The notes beneath the pieces were generated by a model that saw nothing but the letters and a program-made list of their open reading frames with translations, searched no databases and was not told the origin of the DNA. 64,000 bases of DNA from Pseudoalteromonas sp. BSi20652 (GTDB lineage Bacteria > Pseudomonadota > Gammaproteobacteria > Enterobacterales > Alteromonadaceae), in NCBI RefSeq assembly GCF_000239855.1, contig NZ_BADT01000170.1, forward strand, positions 1-64,000, read 5' to 3'. Positions 9,620 through 19,456 of this stretch are shown here, one piece after another. Both the position numbers and the translations under genes were made by a program. Position 1 is the first letter of the stretch; the number at the start of each line of letters is the position of its first letter.

Positions 9620-9637
9620 CGTGAGATATGTCTTACA
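9620..9637. promoter_or_regulatory. GacA/UvrY/VarA-type box upstream of the CsrB-like RNA
   Basis: Read on the minus strand this is TGTAAGACATATCTCACG, matching 14 of 18 positions of the imperfect palindrome bound by GacA-family regulators (TGTAAG-n6-CTTACA). It lies roughly 230 bases upstream of the likely RNA start, and a far-upstream activator site is known for enterobacterial csrB. Assignment is by motif and position only. It is also about 110 bases upstream of the iron transporter gene. Confidence 0.6.
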
Positions 9638-9718
9638 TGGTATTTCTATTTTGGACGCTTTTACCTACTCACAGCCATTAAAGGTGTGCACTTTTTAGTT
9701 GTTCGCGGTAGAATTATT

Positions 9719-9737
9719 TGATAATAATTATTATTCA
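9719..9737. promoter_or_regulatory. Fur-box-like operator
   Basis: TGATAATAATTATTATTCA contains a 14-base perfect palindrome of ATAATAATTATTAT and resembles the Fur consensus (GATAATGATAATCATTATC). It ends about 10 bases before the start codon of the iron-binding protein gene. Iron repression through Fur is inferred. Confidence 0.68.
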
Positions 9738-9747
9738 GGTGCAAATA

Positions 9748-10752
9748 ATGAAGAATACAATCGCTATCACTTTAGGATTAGTCGTATCGGTGCCCGCCCT
9801 TGCAAACGACGTAGTTAATATTTACTCTTTTCGTCAGCCGTTTTTAATACAGCCAATTTTAGACGATTTTACAGAGCAAACTGGTATAAAAACTAATGTT
9901 GTATTTGCTAAGAAAGGGTTAATTGAGCGCGTTAAGCGCGAAGGGAAGCACAGCAAAGCTGATTTAGTATTAACCTCTAACTTTAGTGCGCTTATTCAAT
10001 TAGAAGACTTAGAATTAACACAAACTATAAAAAGTGACAGTGTAAATAATAATGTTCCAGCCGCTTTTCGTGACGGAGATGGCCAATGGGTTGCGCTTAC
10101 TAAGCGAGTACGTAATGTGTATTCATCAAAAGAGCGAGTTGGTGCGTTACCTGAACTCACTTATGAAGATTTAGCTGACCCTAAATACAAAGGGCAAATT
10201 TGCACGCGCTCTGGTAAGCATCCGTATAACTTAGGGCTTGTTGCATCAATGATTGCCCATCACGGTGAGGCAGAGACTAAAACATGGCTTGAAGGGGTTA
10301 AGGCTAATTTAGCACGCAAACCCCAAGGTAATGATCGTGCTCAAGTTAAAGCGGTTAAAGAAGGGTTATGTAATTTAGCATTAGGTAATAGTTACTACCT
10401 TGGTAAAATGTTAGAAGATAAAGAACAAAAAGGTTGGGCTGAGGCGGTAAATATTAACTTTCCGAATCAAACTAATCGTGGCTCGCATATAAATGTATCG
10501 GGTGCGGTTATTACCAAATTCGCTAAAAACCCAGAAAATGCCTTGAAACTCATAGAGTATATGACCGACAATAAAGCACAAAACATGTATGCCTCACTTA
10601 ATATGGAATATCCAGTTAAGCCAGGTGTGCAATTATCTAGTTTGGTTGCGTCTTGGGGTAGCTTTAAGGAAGACAGTTTGCCACTGGATGAGATCAGTAA
10701 ATATCGTCCGTTAGCACTCAAGCTAATTGATGAGGTGAAGTTCGATCTTTAA
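9748..10752 (+). CDS. fbpA: iron(III) ABC transporter, periplasmic binding protein
   Basis: FbpA/FutA-type ferric-ion binding protein of 334 residues. The start at 9748 is chosen because a clear signal peptide follows (MKNTIAITLGLVVSVPALA, cleavage before NDVVNIYS) and the upstream in-frame codons encode only an isoleucine run inside the Fur-like box. The body has the family segments VNIYSFRQPFLIQPIL and GNSYYLGKM. The latter contains the paired tyrosines that coordinate iron in this family. The stop codon overlaps the permease start by one base, so the three transporter genes form an operon. Confidence 0.92.
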   Translation: MKNTIAITLGLVVSVPALANDVVNIYSFRQPFLIQPILDDFTEQTGIKTNVVFAKKGLIERVKREGKHSKADLVLTSNFSALIQLEDLELTQTIKSDSVNNNVPAAFRDGDGQWVALTKRVRNVYSSKERVGALPELTYEDLADPKYKGQICTRSGKHPYNLGLVASMIAHHGEAETKTWLEGVKANLARKPQGNDRAQVKAVKEGLCNLALGNSYYLGKMLEDKEQKGWAEAVNINFPNQTNRGSHINVSGAVITKFAKNPENALKLIEYMTDNKAQNMYASLNMEYPVKPGVQLSSLVASWGSFKEDSLPLDEISKYRPLALKLIDEVKFDL

Positions 10753-12383
10753 TGACTTATAAATTTAAGCTGTCTAAATGGCAGTTATTTGCGTGGTCGA
10801 TAGGTTTAATACTATCGACTCCGTTGTTTTTTCTTCTTTTTGAATCTCTACAAGGTAACTCGGAGGTGTTTTCTCACCTTTGGAACACCGTGCTGTGGGA
10901 TTACATAACTAATACCGTATTGTTGGTTTTAGGTGTATGTGTCCTTAGCTGCGTTATTGCATTGCCACTTGGGTGGTTGACTGCTTACTGTAGCTTCCCG
11001 GGGAAAAAACAGTTTGAATGGGCACTTATGCTGCCCCTTGCTATGCCCGCCTATATTATTGCCTATGTATACACTGATTTATTAGATTATGCGGGCCCGG
11101 TGCAAATAGCACTGAGAGAATGGTTTGGCTGGCAATCACCTAGCGACTATTGGTTTTTTGATATACGTACACTACCTGGCGCTATTGTTATGATTGCCTT
11201 GGTGCTTTACCCGTATTTATTTTTAATTTTTAAAACGGCCCTTCGAGAGCAGTCATTCAAATTAGTGCAAGCTAGCCAATTAATGGGGTTATCTCCTTGG
11301 CAAAGTTTTTTTAAAGTAAGCTTAGTGCTCTCTCGTGGGGCAATTGTAGCCGCTTTGGCGCTCATTAGCATGGAAACCATGGCTGATTTTGCAACAGTGA
11401 GTTATTTTGCCGTGAGTACATTAACGACTGCCGTATACGATACGTGGTTTGGTTATTACTCACTTACTGCGGCAGCTAAAATATCGGGTGTGATGTTATT
11501 ACTGTTATTTTTAGCATTAATGGCAGAGCGTTTTAGTCGCCGAAACCAAGCGGTGTTTGAGCGCCAATCAAGCGTAAATAGTGAATCCCTCTATGTATTA
11601 AAAGGAAAGTCGGCTTGGCTCGCAACTATATTTTGCAGCTTTATTTTACTTATCGCATTTGTAATTCCTATTGCAGTACTTATAAATTACGCTATTACCT
11701 ACTTTGATAAAGCATGGAATATTGAGTTTTTTAGTTACGCTTGGCAAAGTTTAAAAGTGGCGGGAGTCGTAAGTGTTATAACCATTACATTGAGTATTTT
11801 TGTCGTTTTTTATCAGCGTGTGGCAAAACAAGCCTATCCGCTTATCCCTGGGCGTTTAGCAAGCACAGGATATGCTTTGCCTGGCACTGTACTCGCTATT
11901 GCGGTTTTGTTACCACTTACACTATTAGAGAACACCATTAACACAGCGCTCGAACCGTATAATTTAGATATTGGCTTGCTGCTTACAGGCAGTATTCTTA
12001 CTGTCATTATTGCTTACATTGTTAGATTTTACGCCATTGCACACGGAGCAATAGAGTCGAGTTTTTTACGTATTAGCCCATCACTTGATATGGCAAGCCA
12101 ATCAATGGGTAAAAGCCAAGGGCAAACGCTGTGTTTAGTACACCTACCTTTACTGCGAAGAGGATTGCTTACTGCTGCCCTGTTGGTATTTATTGAGTGT
12201 ATGAAAGAGTTGCCGGCTGCGCTATTGCTCAGACCGTTTAATTTTGAAAGCTTAGCTACTCATGTATTTCAGTATGTGAGTGACGAGCAATTAGAGCTTG
12301 CTTCAATATCGGCATTATTTATTGTTATTGTTGGGTTTATTCCTTTGTATTTTATTAATCGTTCTATGGAGCAGCGTAGTTAA
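10752..12383 (+). CDS. fbpB: iron(III) ABC transporter, fused permease
   Basis: Inner-membrane permease of 543 residues with about twelve hydrophobic segments in two homologous halves, the usual FbpB/SfuB arrangement in which one chain supplies both permease domains. Each half has an ATPase-contact loop: one around ASQLMGLSPWQSFFKVSLVLSRG near residue 175 and one around ASQSMGKSQGQTLCLVHLPLLRRG near residue 450. It overlaps the binding-protein gene by one base and abuts the ATPase gene, so translation is probably coupled. Confidence 0.92.
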   Translation: MTYKFKLSKWQLFAWSIGLILSTPLFFLLFESLQGNSEVFSHLWNTVLWDYITNTVLLVLGVCVLSCVIALPLGWLTAYCSFPGKKQFEWALMLPLAMPAYIIAYVYTDLLDYAGPVQIALREWFGWQSPSDYWFFDIRTLPGAIVMIALVLYPYLFLIFKTALREQSFKLVQASQLMGLSPWQSFFKVSLVLSRGAIVAALALISMETMADFATVSYFAVSTLTTAVYDTWFGYYSLTAAAKISGVMLLLLFLALMAERFSRRNQAVFERQSSVNSESLYVLKGKSAWLATIFCSFILLIAFVIPIAVLINYAITYFDKAWNIEFFSYAWQSLKVAGVVSVITITLSIFVVFYQRVAKQAYPLIPGRLASTGYALPGTVLAIAVLLPLTLLENTINTALEPYNLDIGLLLTGSILTVIIAYIVRFYAIAHGAIESSFLRISPSLDMASQSMGKSQGQTLCLVHLPLLRRGLLTAALLVFIECMKELPAALLLRPFNFESLATHVFQYVSDEQLELASISALFIVIVGFIPLYFINRSMEQRS

Positions 12384-13433
12384 ATGAGTAGTTTAATTTT
12401 ACAAGGCGTGAGCTATCACTATAACGGCACAAAGGTTATTCACGATTTAGATTTAACGGTGGGTAAAGATGAAATTGTTTGTCTACTCGGAGCGAGTGGG
12501 TGCGGCAAAACGACCACGTTAAAAGCGATTGCAGGTTTAATTGAAGCTAAGCAGGGGTCTATTTTTATAGACGGTAAATTAGTGAGTGATGAGCAATCGT
12601 TTGTCTCGCCTGAGCATCGCAACATCGGCATGATGTTTCAAGATTATGCGTTGTTTCCGCATTTAACAGTGGCTAATAATATCGCATTTGGGCTTAGTAA
12701 AATGAGTAAAGCTCAAAAGCAGCAACGCGTAGATGAAATGCTTAAGCTCGTACATTTAATTGGTTGTGCCGACAGATTTCCGCATCAGTTATCGGGTGGT
12801 CAGCAGCAACGCGTAGCTATTGCTCGCGCATTAGCTTATAAACCTAGTTTATTACTCCTTGATGAGCCCTTTTCAAACATCGATACACAAGTACGCTTTG
12901 AATTAATTGCCGATATACGTCGAATTATTAAGGCAACCCAAGTATCTGCTGTGTTTGTTACGCACTCAAAAGAAGAGGCGTTTGCCTTTTCAGACACACT
13001 TGCCATTATGCATCGGGGTAAAATTGAGCAACAAGGCACGCCTGAGCAGCTTTTTGCAGCTCCATGTTCAAAGGAGGTTGCAGAGTTTCTGGGTCAAGGC
13101 ATATACTTGAGCGCAGAAGTATTAACAGCAACTGAATACAAAACACCATTTGGTTTAGTCGAATCTTATATTGAGAGTAAGCATAACGTAAGCGTAGGGC
13201 TTATATATGTGCGCCCTCATCAAATAGAATTAGTGGCAGATAACCAAAGTGACAAACTCAGCAAGCGAGCTACAATCATAAGTCGTCGCTTTATTGGTTC
13301 GGCGTATGTTTATTCGGTTGTTATTGATAAACAAGAAATTGAAGTTGCTGCACAATATGGCCAATCATTTGAAAATAATGAGCAGGTTATAATAAAAATA
13401 AAACCTCACACGGTGAATTTTTTCGAATCGTAA
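12384..13433 (+). CDS. fbpC: iron(III) ABC transporter, ATP-binding protein
   Basis: ABC ATPase of 349 residues that energises the permease. Walker A is GASGCGKTT at residues 36-44, the signature LSGGQQQR is near 136, and Walker B LLLLDEPFSN is near 156, followed by the switch histidine in VTHSKEEA. The C-terminal region beyond about 240 is a TOBE/OB regulatory domain, as in FbpC and MalK. The ATG follows the permease stop codon directly. Confidence 0.93.
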   Translation: MSSLILQGVSYHYNGTKVIHDLDLTVGKDEIVCLLGASGCGKTTTLKAIAGLIEAKQGSIFIDGKLVSDEQSFVSPEHRNIGMMFQDYALFPHLTVANNIAFGLSKMSKAQKQQRVDEMLKLVHLIGCADRFPHQLSGGQQQRVAIARALAYKPSLLLLDEPFSNIDTQVRFELIADIRRIIKATQVSAVFVTHSKEEAFAFSDTLAIMHRGKIEQQGTPEQLFAAPCSKEVAEFLGQGIYLSAEVLTATEYKTPFGLVESYIESKHNVSVGLIYVRPHQIELVADNQSDKLSKRATIISRRFIGSAYVYSVVIDKQEIEVAAQYGQSFENNEQVIIKIKPHTVNFFES

Positions 13434-13481
13434 TTAATTTGTTATTCGCTGTGTTTTAATTTATAAAACTAAGGAATAACA

Positions 13482-14381
13482 ATGGCGCAAGCGCAATCAG
13501 GGATTTGTGCTGAAGCAAACTTACACGGTTTGCACTTATTTTTTAATGTGTTTGATGGTCAAGATGAATCACTTCGCGAAAAATTAAAGCAAGTAAGCGC
13601 TATTGAAGATGAATTTAGCGATCAATTTTCAGAATCAATGCTATCTTGTATGGTTGCTATTGGTGCGCAATATTGGCCGCATATCCTCCCTGAATACATT
13701 CCAAGCGAATTACAAAGCTTTCCTAATATAAACCATAGCGATCATCAAATGAGCGTACAACCGTGCGATTTATTTGTGCAAATTCGCTCTGACCGTGAAG
13801 ACGTTAACCATTTATTTGCGCTGCAAATTTTAAAATTATTTGCCCCCGATGTTGAGCTGGTGGAGCAAATTCGTAATTTTCGCTTTTTAGATGGTCGTGA
13901 TTTTAACGGTTTTATTTATGGTGGCGACACCGCGCATGGAAGAAAAAAGCGCGCTACGGCTTTAATTAGTAACCCTGGCAATTTTGAAGATCAGGGGAGT
14001 TATATTCATGTACAGCGTTATAAGCATGATTTAACTATGTGGCAGCATTTATCATTGAGTGAACAAGAGCAAATAATGGGGCGTACGCGCCTTGATAACA
14101 CGCTAATTACCCCCGCGATTGAAACCAGCCATGCTTCGCGTAGTGAGCTAAAAGACGAAAACGGACAACCGCTACTATTAAATCAAAGTATGCCTTATGG
14201 TGACGTGTATGAGCAGGGAATGCTATCAATTACATGTGCTAGTACGGGAACGGCATTTGAAAAAGTACTTAATAGCCGTTTAGGGGAAGGGGATTGCTAC
14301 GACCACTGGCTTGATTTTACTCAAGCCGATATGGGGTCCGCTTTTTTTGCACCCTCTATAGGATTTTTAAAGCAGCTTTAA
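13482..14381 (+). CDS. DyP-type peroxidase-fold protein with degenerate distal site
   Basis: A 299-residue member of the DyP peroxidase family (YfeX/TyrA class), without a signal peptide. The proximal haem-ligand histidine is retained at H217 in ETSHASRSEL, and the terminal FFAPSIGFL is typical. By my alignment from memory to YfeX-like proteins (RYLDSRDLTGFVDG), the catalytic GxxDG aspartate corresponds to Y146 in GFIYG. The distal arginine, 17 residues after the histidine in YfeX, corresponds to N234 in LNQSMPYG. If so, haem binding is plausible but ordinary peroxidase chemistry is doubtful. It lies 48 bases after the iron transporter, with its own AAGGA site and no visible terminator between, so a role in iron or haem metabolism is plausible. 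Confidence 0.82.
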   Translation: MAQAQSGICAEANLHGLHLFFNVFDGQDESLREKLKQVSAIEDEFSDQFSESMLSCMVAIGAQYWPHILPEYIPSELQSFPNINHSDHQMSVQPCDLFVQIRSDREDVNHLFALQILKLFAPDVELVEQIRNFRFLDGRDFNGFIYGGDTAHGRKKRATALISNPGNFEDQGSYIHVQRYKHDLTMWQHLSLSEQEQIMGRTRLDNTLITPAIETSHASRSELKDENGQPLLLNQSMPYGDVYEQGMLSITCASTGTAFEKVLNSRLGEGDCYDHWLDFTQADMGSAFFAPSIGFLKQL

Positions 14382-14394
14382 CGTTTTATTTAGT

Positions 14395-14862
14395 TTAAAC
14401 ATTATCGAATAAAAGCCGTACACGCTCTAGAGTTACATCTATTTCAGATATTTTAGCTGGGGCGATAAAAATAGTATCATCACCTGCAATTGTTCCAAGC
14501 ACACCATCTGCTTTACCTAATGAATCTAATAAGCGAGCAATAAGTTGAGCCGCGCCTGGGCTGGTACGAATAATGATCATCATTTCGTTGTGCATAATAT
14601 CGATTACTAATTGGCGTAATGGACTTTTTGCCGTAGGTACACCCATTTCAGCAGGTAAGCAGTAAACCATTTCTTGTTTGGCGTTACGTGTGCGTACCGC
14701 GCCAAATTTACTGAGCATGCGTGACACTTTACTTTGGCTTATGTTGTCAAAGCCTTGATCTTTCAACGCATCAACTATTTCGCCTTGAGAGCCAAAGTTT
14801 TCTTCTTTCAAAAGTGATTTAAATGCTTTTACTAGTGCTTCTTGCTTATCTTGTGGTTGCAT
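14395..14862 (-). CDS. argR: arginine repressor ArgR
   Basis: Hexameric arginine-responsive regulator of 155 residues. The N-terminal winged helix DNA-binding domain includes [15 protein letters not shown] and [16 protein letters not shown] (about 25-60). The C-terminal oligomerisation and arginine-binding domain contains the [12 protein letters not shown] segment. It is divergent from mdh, as in many gammaproteobacteria, and convergent with the DyP gene with a 13-base gap. An ARG-box-like palindrome lies about 50 bases upstream, suggesting autoregulation. Confidence 0.95.
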   Translation of the reverse strand: MQPQDKQEALVKAFKSLLKEENFGSQGEIVDALKDQGFDNISQSKVSRMLSKFGAVRTRNAKQEMVYCLPAEMGVPTAKSPLRQLVIDIMHNEMMIIIRTSPGAAQLIARLLDSLGKADGVLGTIAGDDTIFIAPAKISEIDVTLERVRLLFDNV

Positions 14863-14909
14863 AAATTTTATTCTTTTTTGTTATTTATGCCACAAATACT
14901 ACACAAGAA

Positions 14910-14923
14910 TGAATAATTATGCA
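14910..14923. promoter_or_regulatory. ARG box in the argR-mdh intergenic region
   Basis: TGAATAATTATGCA matches the ARG box (TGAAT-n4-ATTCA) with one mismatch. It lies between the divergent argR and mdh genes, about 48 bases upstream of argR. I could not find a convincing second box at the usual three-base spacing. Confidence 0.55.
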
Positions 14924-15087
14924 GCAGTTGTTTGGTTAACTTGCCAGTTTGATGTGTTAAATCACAAAAGTTTACGACTATGGTCGAAAATATACTTGAA
15001 ATAGACCGGATAAATTTGTTTTTAGTCGCTAATTTCATTATCTTAAGAGCCACAAATGTTTCCTATCTCAAATTACGGAGAATTCCA

Positions 15088-16020
15088 ATGAAAGTTGCTG
15101 TATTAGGTGCTGCAGGCGGTATCGGCCAAGCGTTGTCTTTATTATTAAAAACAGGCTTACCAGCTGGCTCTGAATTATCACTTTATGATGTAGCACCAGT
15201 AGTACCAGGTGTTGCGGTTGACCTTTCTCACATCCCAACAGATGTTAAAGTAGCAGGTTTTGGCGCAGACGAATTAAACAAAGCGCTTGAAGGCTCTGAC
15301 ATCGTTCTTATCCCAGCAGGTATGCCACGTAAACCAGGTATGGATCGCGCTGATTTATTTAATGTAAATGCTGGCATCATCAAAACTTTAGCAGAAGGCA
15401 TTGTTGCTAGCTGTCCTAAAGCGTTAGTCGGTATTATTACTAACCCAGTAAATGGCACAGTTCCAATTGTTGCTGAAGTATTCAAAAAAGCAGGTACTTA
15501 CGACGCTAAACGCGTATTCGGTATTACTACGCTTGACGTTATTCGTTCAGAAGCATTTGTTGCTGAACTTAAAGGCGTAGACGTAGCAACTGTTAAAGTA
15601 CCAGTAATTGGTGGTCACTCAGGCACAACTATTCTTCCTCTACTTTCTCAAGTTGAAGGCGTTAGCTTTACTGATGAAGAAGTTGCTGCACTTACTCCAC
15701 GTATCCAAAATGCGGGTACTGAAGTTGTAAATGCTAAAGCAGGCGGTGGTTCAGCTACGCTATCTATGGGTGCTGCTGCAGCTCGCTTTTGTATGTCTTT
15801 AGTTAAAGGCCTACAGGGTGAAGAAGTTGTAGATTACGCGTATGTTGCTGTTGAAAATGGCGATGCAGAGTACTTTGCACATCCAGTACGTTTAGGTAAA
15901 AACGGCGTAGAAGAAATTCTTTCTTACGGCGAACTAAGCGCATTTGAAACAAAAGCAAAAAATGACATGCTTGAAACACTGAAAAAAGACATCAAAGAAG
16001 GTGTTGATTTCATGGCGTAA
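15088..16020 (+). CDS. mdh: malate dehydrogenase
   Basis: NAD-dependent malate dehydrogenase of the citric acid cycle, 310 residues, close to E. coli Mdh. The start at 15088 follows ACGGAG, and the protein begins [17 protein letters not shown] with the Rossmann GxxGxxG motif. Substrate-binding arginines lie in [10 protein letters not shown] near 80, the ITNPVN segment near 117, and the catalytic histidine in [13 protein letters not shown] near 177. An upstream in-frame extension into the intergenic region is rejected. Confidence 0.97.
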   Translation: MKVAVLGAAGGIGQALSLLLKTGLPAGSELSLYDVAPVVPGVAVDLSHIPTDVKVAGFGADELNKALEGSDIVLIPAGMPRKPGMDRADLFNVNAGIIKTLAEGIVASCPKALVGIITNPVNGTVPIVAEVFKKAGTYDAKRVFGITTLDVIRSEAFVAELKGVDVATVKVPVIGGHSGTTILPLLSQVEGVSFTDEEVAALTPRIQNAGTEVVNAKAGGGSATLSMGAAAARFCMSLVKGLQGEEVVDYAYVAVENGDAEYFAHPVRLGKNGVEEILSYGELSAFETKAKNDMLETLKKDIKEGVDFMA

Positions 16021-16038
16021 TAGCCAAAGTAGAATAAC

Positions 16039-16067
16039 AAAAAAGCCTGCATTTGCAGGCTTTTTTA
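16039..16067 (+). terminator. intrinsic terminator after mdh
   Basis: AAAAGCCTGC-ATTT-GCAGGCTTTT with a following T run. The symmetric A/T flanks let it also act on minus-strand transcripts from the convergent ispB. Confidence 0.92.
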
Positions 16068-16106
16068 TTGCTCAGAATTAATTTCACACTGTGTAACTAG
16101 TTAAAA

Positions 16107-17078
16107 CTAGTGGTCGCGGTCAACCGCAATACGAGCAAGGCTTATGAGTGCTTGCTTATAGTCAGACTCAGCTAAAAAGTCTAAACACGCAATAGCTTTG
16201 TCAGCTTCAAGCTCTGCTTTTTTCATTGTAAATTCAAGTGCATTAGTTTGCTTTAGTGCCGATAAAATCTCATCTAAATGATCCATACCATTACTGTGCT
16301 CTATTGCATCACGAATAAGCTGCGTTTGCTGCTCGCTACCATGTTGCATAGCATAGATAAGTGGAAGCGTTGGTTTGCCTTCAGCTAAATCATCACCAAT
16401 GTTTTTACCCAACTGCTCGGCATCTGCATTGTAATCAAGTACATCATCTACTAGCTGAAACGCAGTACCTAAATGCATACCGTATAGGTTTAGTGCATCA
16501 AGTGTCGCTTGGTCTTGCTCTGTGATAATGGCAGCAAGCCCTGTAGCCGCTTCAAACAACTTAGCTGTTTTAGAGTAAATAACCTGCATATAACTGGCTT
16601 CGGTCGTATCTGGGTCGTTGCAGTTCATTAACTGCAATACTTCACCTTCAGCAATAATGTTTGTTGCATCGGCAAGTATTTGCATTACCTGCATTTTGCC
16701 AAGGCCAACCATAAGCTGAAATGAACGAGTGTAAATAAAGTCACCAACCAATACGCTAGCAGCATTACCAAATTCAGCATTTGCTGTAGGTGTGCCACGT
16801 CGTAAGTTTGATTCATCTACAACATCATCATGCAATAGCGTTGCTGTATGAATAAACTCAACAATTGTTGCAAGTGTTATGTGATCTTTACCCTGATAAC
16901 CGAGCGCTTTGGCTGCTAAGATCGCCAGCATTGGACGAACACGTTTGCCGCCACTGCTAACTATATATAAACCAAGCTGATTAACTAACGCCACATCTGA
17001 GCGCATTTGCGCATGTATAAGTTGATTGACGTCATTCATATCGCTTTCGATTAACGCCTGGATAGCTTTTATATCCAT
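16107..17078 (-). CDS. ispB: octaprenyl diphosphate synthase
   Basis: Trans-isoprenyl diphosphate synthase of 323 residues that makes the side-chain precursor of ubiquinone and menaquinone. The first aspartate-rich motif is LLHDDVVDE near residue 85 and the second is QLVDDVLDY near residue 210. The start at 17078 is chosen because GGAG lies just upstream and the length then equals that of E. coli IspB; an upstream TTG would add five residues. It is divergent from rplU, as in E. coli. Confidence 0.96.
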   Translation of the reverse strand: MDIKAIQALIESDMNDVNQLIHAQMRSDVALVNQLGLYIVSSGGKRVRPMLAILAAKALGYQGKDHITLATIVEFIHTATLLHDDVVDESNLRRGTPTANAEFGNAASVLVGDFIYTRSFQLMVGLGKMQVMQILADATNIIAEGEVLQLMNCNDPDTTEASYMQVIYSKTAKLFEAATGLAAIITEQDQATLDALNLYGMHLGTAFQLVDDVLDYNADAEQLGKNIGDDLAEGKPTLPLIYAMQHGSEQQTQLIRDAIEHSNGMDHLDEILSALKQTNALEFTMKKAELEADKAIACLDFLAESDYKQALISLARIAVDRDH

Positions 17079-17409
17079 TGATCTCCGAGCCAATTTTTAT
17101 GTGTGAACGGCGCAGATTGTACAACAAAAAATGCACTAGCTCGATATTTTGTGACGATTGATTGAAAAAACACTATTAAAGTACTTAATTTAGACTGAAT
17201 TAGCCAAGATAACTGATTAATTGATAATCAATATACAGTTTATGGTGTGCTTAGATATTGAGCTGTGAGGGTCATATTTGAGAGCATTAATTTATTTCGA
17301 CTAAGAGTTAAAAAGCGCTTGGCAAAAGGGCTAATTAATATAAAATGGGGTAAATATTGAATTGCTCTCAAAGCAGCTACTTTTTATTCATTTTAATTAC
17401 AAAATAGGC

Positions 17410-17438
17410 TTGCTAGTTATTTCGCGTTAGCGTAAACT
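17410..17438 (+). promoter_or_regulatory. rplU promoter with GC-rich discriminator
   Basis: The -35 TTGCTA (17410-17415) and -10 TAAACT (17433-17438) have a 17-base spacer and are followed by TCGCGCCC. A GC-rich discriminator is typical of ppGpp/DksA-controlled ribosomal promoters. The rest of the 422-base ispB-rplU gap is AT-rich, and I see nothing else definite in it. Confidence 0.7.
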
Positions 17439-17500
17439 TCGCGCCCTATCGAAGAATATTTTAGTTGCGCCGATTTGAGGGTGCACAGACGGAGTTAATT

Positions 17501-17812
17501 ATGTACGCGGTTTTCCAAAGTGGTGGTAAACAGCATCGTGTGACTGAAGGTCAAACGATTCGTCTTGAAAAATTAGACGTTGAAACTGGTGCGGCAGTAG
17601 AATTTGATTCAGTACTTTTAGTTGCTGATGGTGAGAAAATCGAGATCGGTGTACCGTTCGTAAACGGTGGCAAGATAACAGCTGAGGTTGTTTCACATGG
17701 TCGCGGTGAGAAGATTAAGGTTGTTAAATTTAGACGCCGTAAGCATTCTCGTAAGCAAATGGGCCATCGTCAATGGTTCACTGAAGTTAAAATCACTAGC
17801 ATTAGCGCTTAA
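17501..17812 (+). CDS. rplU: 50S ribosomal protein L21
   Basis: Ribosomal protein L21, 103 residues. The start [14 protein letters not shown] at 17501 follows ACGGAG. The C-terminal family signature is [16 protein letters not shown] with the terminal KITSI. A longer in-frame extension to 17465 lacks support. It heads the rplU-rpmA operon. Confidence 0.98.
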   Translation: MYAVFQSGGKQHRVTEGQTIRLEKLDVETGAAVEFDSVLLVADGEKIEIGVPFVNGGKITAEVVSHGRGEKIKVVKFRRRKHSRKQMGHRQWFTEVKITSISA

Positions 17813-17828
17813 TTAGAGGTACTTAGAA

Positions 17829-18086
17829 ATGGCACATAAAAAAGCAGCTGGTAGTACTCGTAACGGTCGCGATTCAGAAAGCAAACGCCTAGGTGTTAAG
17901 CGTTTTGGTGGCGAATCAGTTCTAGCGGGTAGCATCATTGTTCGTCAGCGTGGAACTCGTTTTCACCCTGGTACTAACGTAGGTATCGGTAAAGACCACA
18001 CTATCTTCGCAAAAGCAGATGGTAAAGTTCAGTTTGAACAAAAAGGTCCTTTAAACCGTAAATACGTAACTATCGTAACTGAGTAA
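17829..18086 (+). CDS. rpmA: 50S ribosomal protein L27
   Basis: Ribosomal protein L27, 85 residues. The conserved N-terminus [16 protein letters not shown], whose tail reaches the peptidyl-transferase centre, and [17 protein letters not shown] are both present. It follows rplU by 16 bases with its own AGAGG site. Confidence 0.98.
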
Positions 18087-18100
18087 TCAGTAAGGTAGTT

Positions 18101-18127
18101 AAAAACCCCGCCTTTGCGGGGTTTTTG
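18101..18127 (+). terminator. intrinsic terminator after rpmA
   Basis: AAAAACCCCGC-CTTT-GCGGGGTTTTTG. It separates the ribosomal protein operon from obg. Confidence 0.92.
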
Positions 18128-18146
18128 TTTTGTAGTCAGTCAAAAT

Positions 18147-18184
18147 ATATACCCAAGCCTGCATTTGTGTTGGCTTGGGTATAT
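18147..18184. repeat. 13-bp inverted repeat overlapping the probable obg promoter
   Basis: ATATACCCAAGCC (18147-18159) and GGCTTGGGTATAT (18172-18184) are perfect inverted repeats around a 12-base loop. A TATAAT -10-like hexamer begins within the right arm, about 45 bases before obg. No T run follows, so it is not an ordinary terminator. It may be an operator or an extruding hairpin. Confidence 0.7.
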
Positions 18185-18219
18185 AATAGAGTTATTAAAC
18201 AAGCCAATCCCTAAAGTGA

Positions 18220-19383
<1,164 letters not shown>

Positions 19384-19398
19384 TTAAATAGAATTTAT

Positions 19399-19425
19399 TA
19401 AAAAGGAGCTTATGCTCCTTTTTCT
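19399..19425 (+). terminator. intrinsic terminator after obg
   Basis: AAAAAGGAGC-TTAT-GCTCCTTTTT followed by CTTTG; a strong short stem. Confidence 0.88.
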
Positions 19426-19456
19426 TTGTTTAAGAATAAAGTACTAGGTGTTTATT

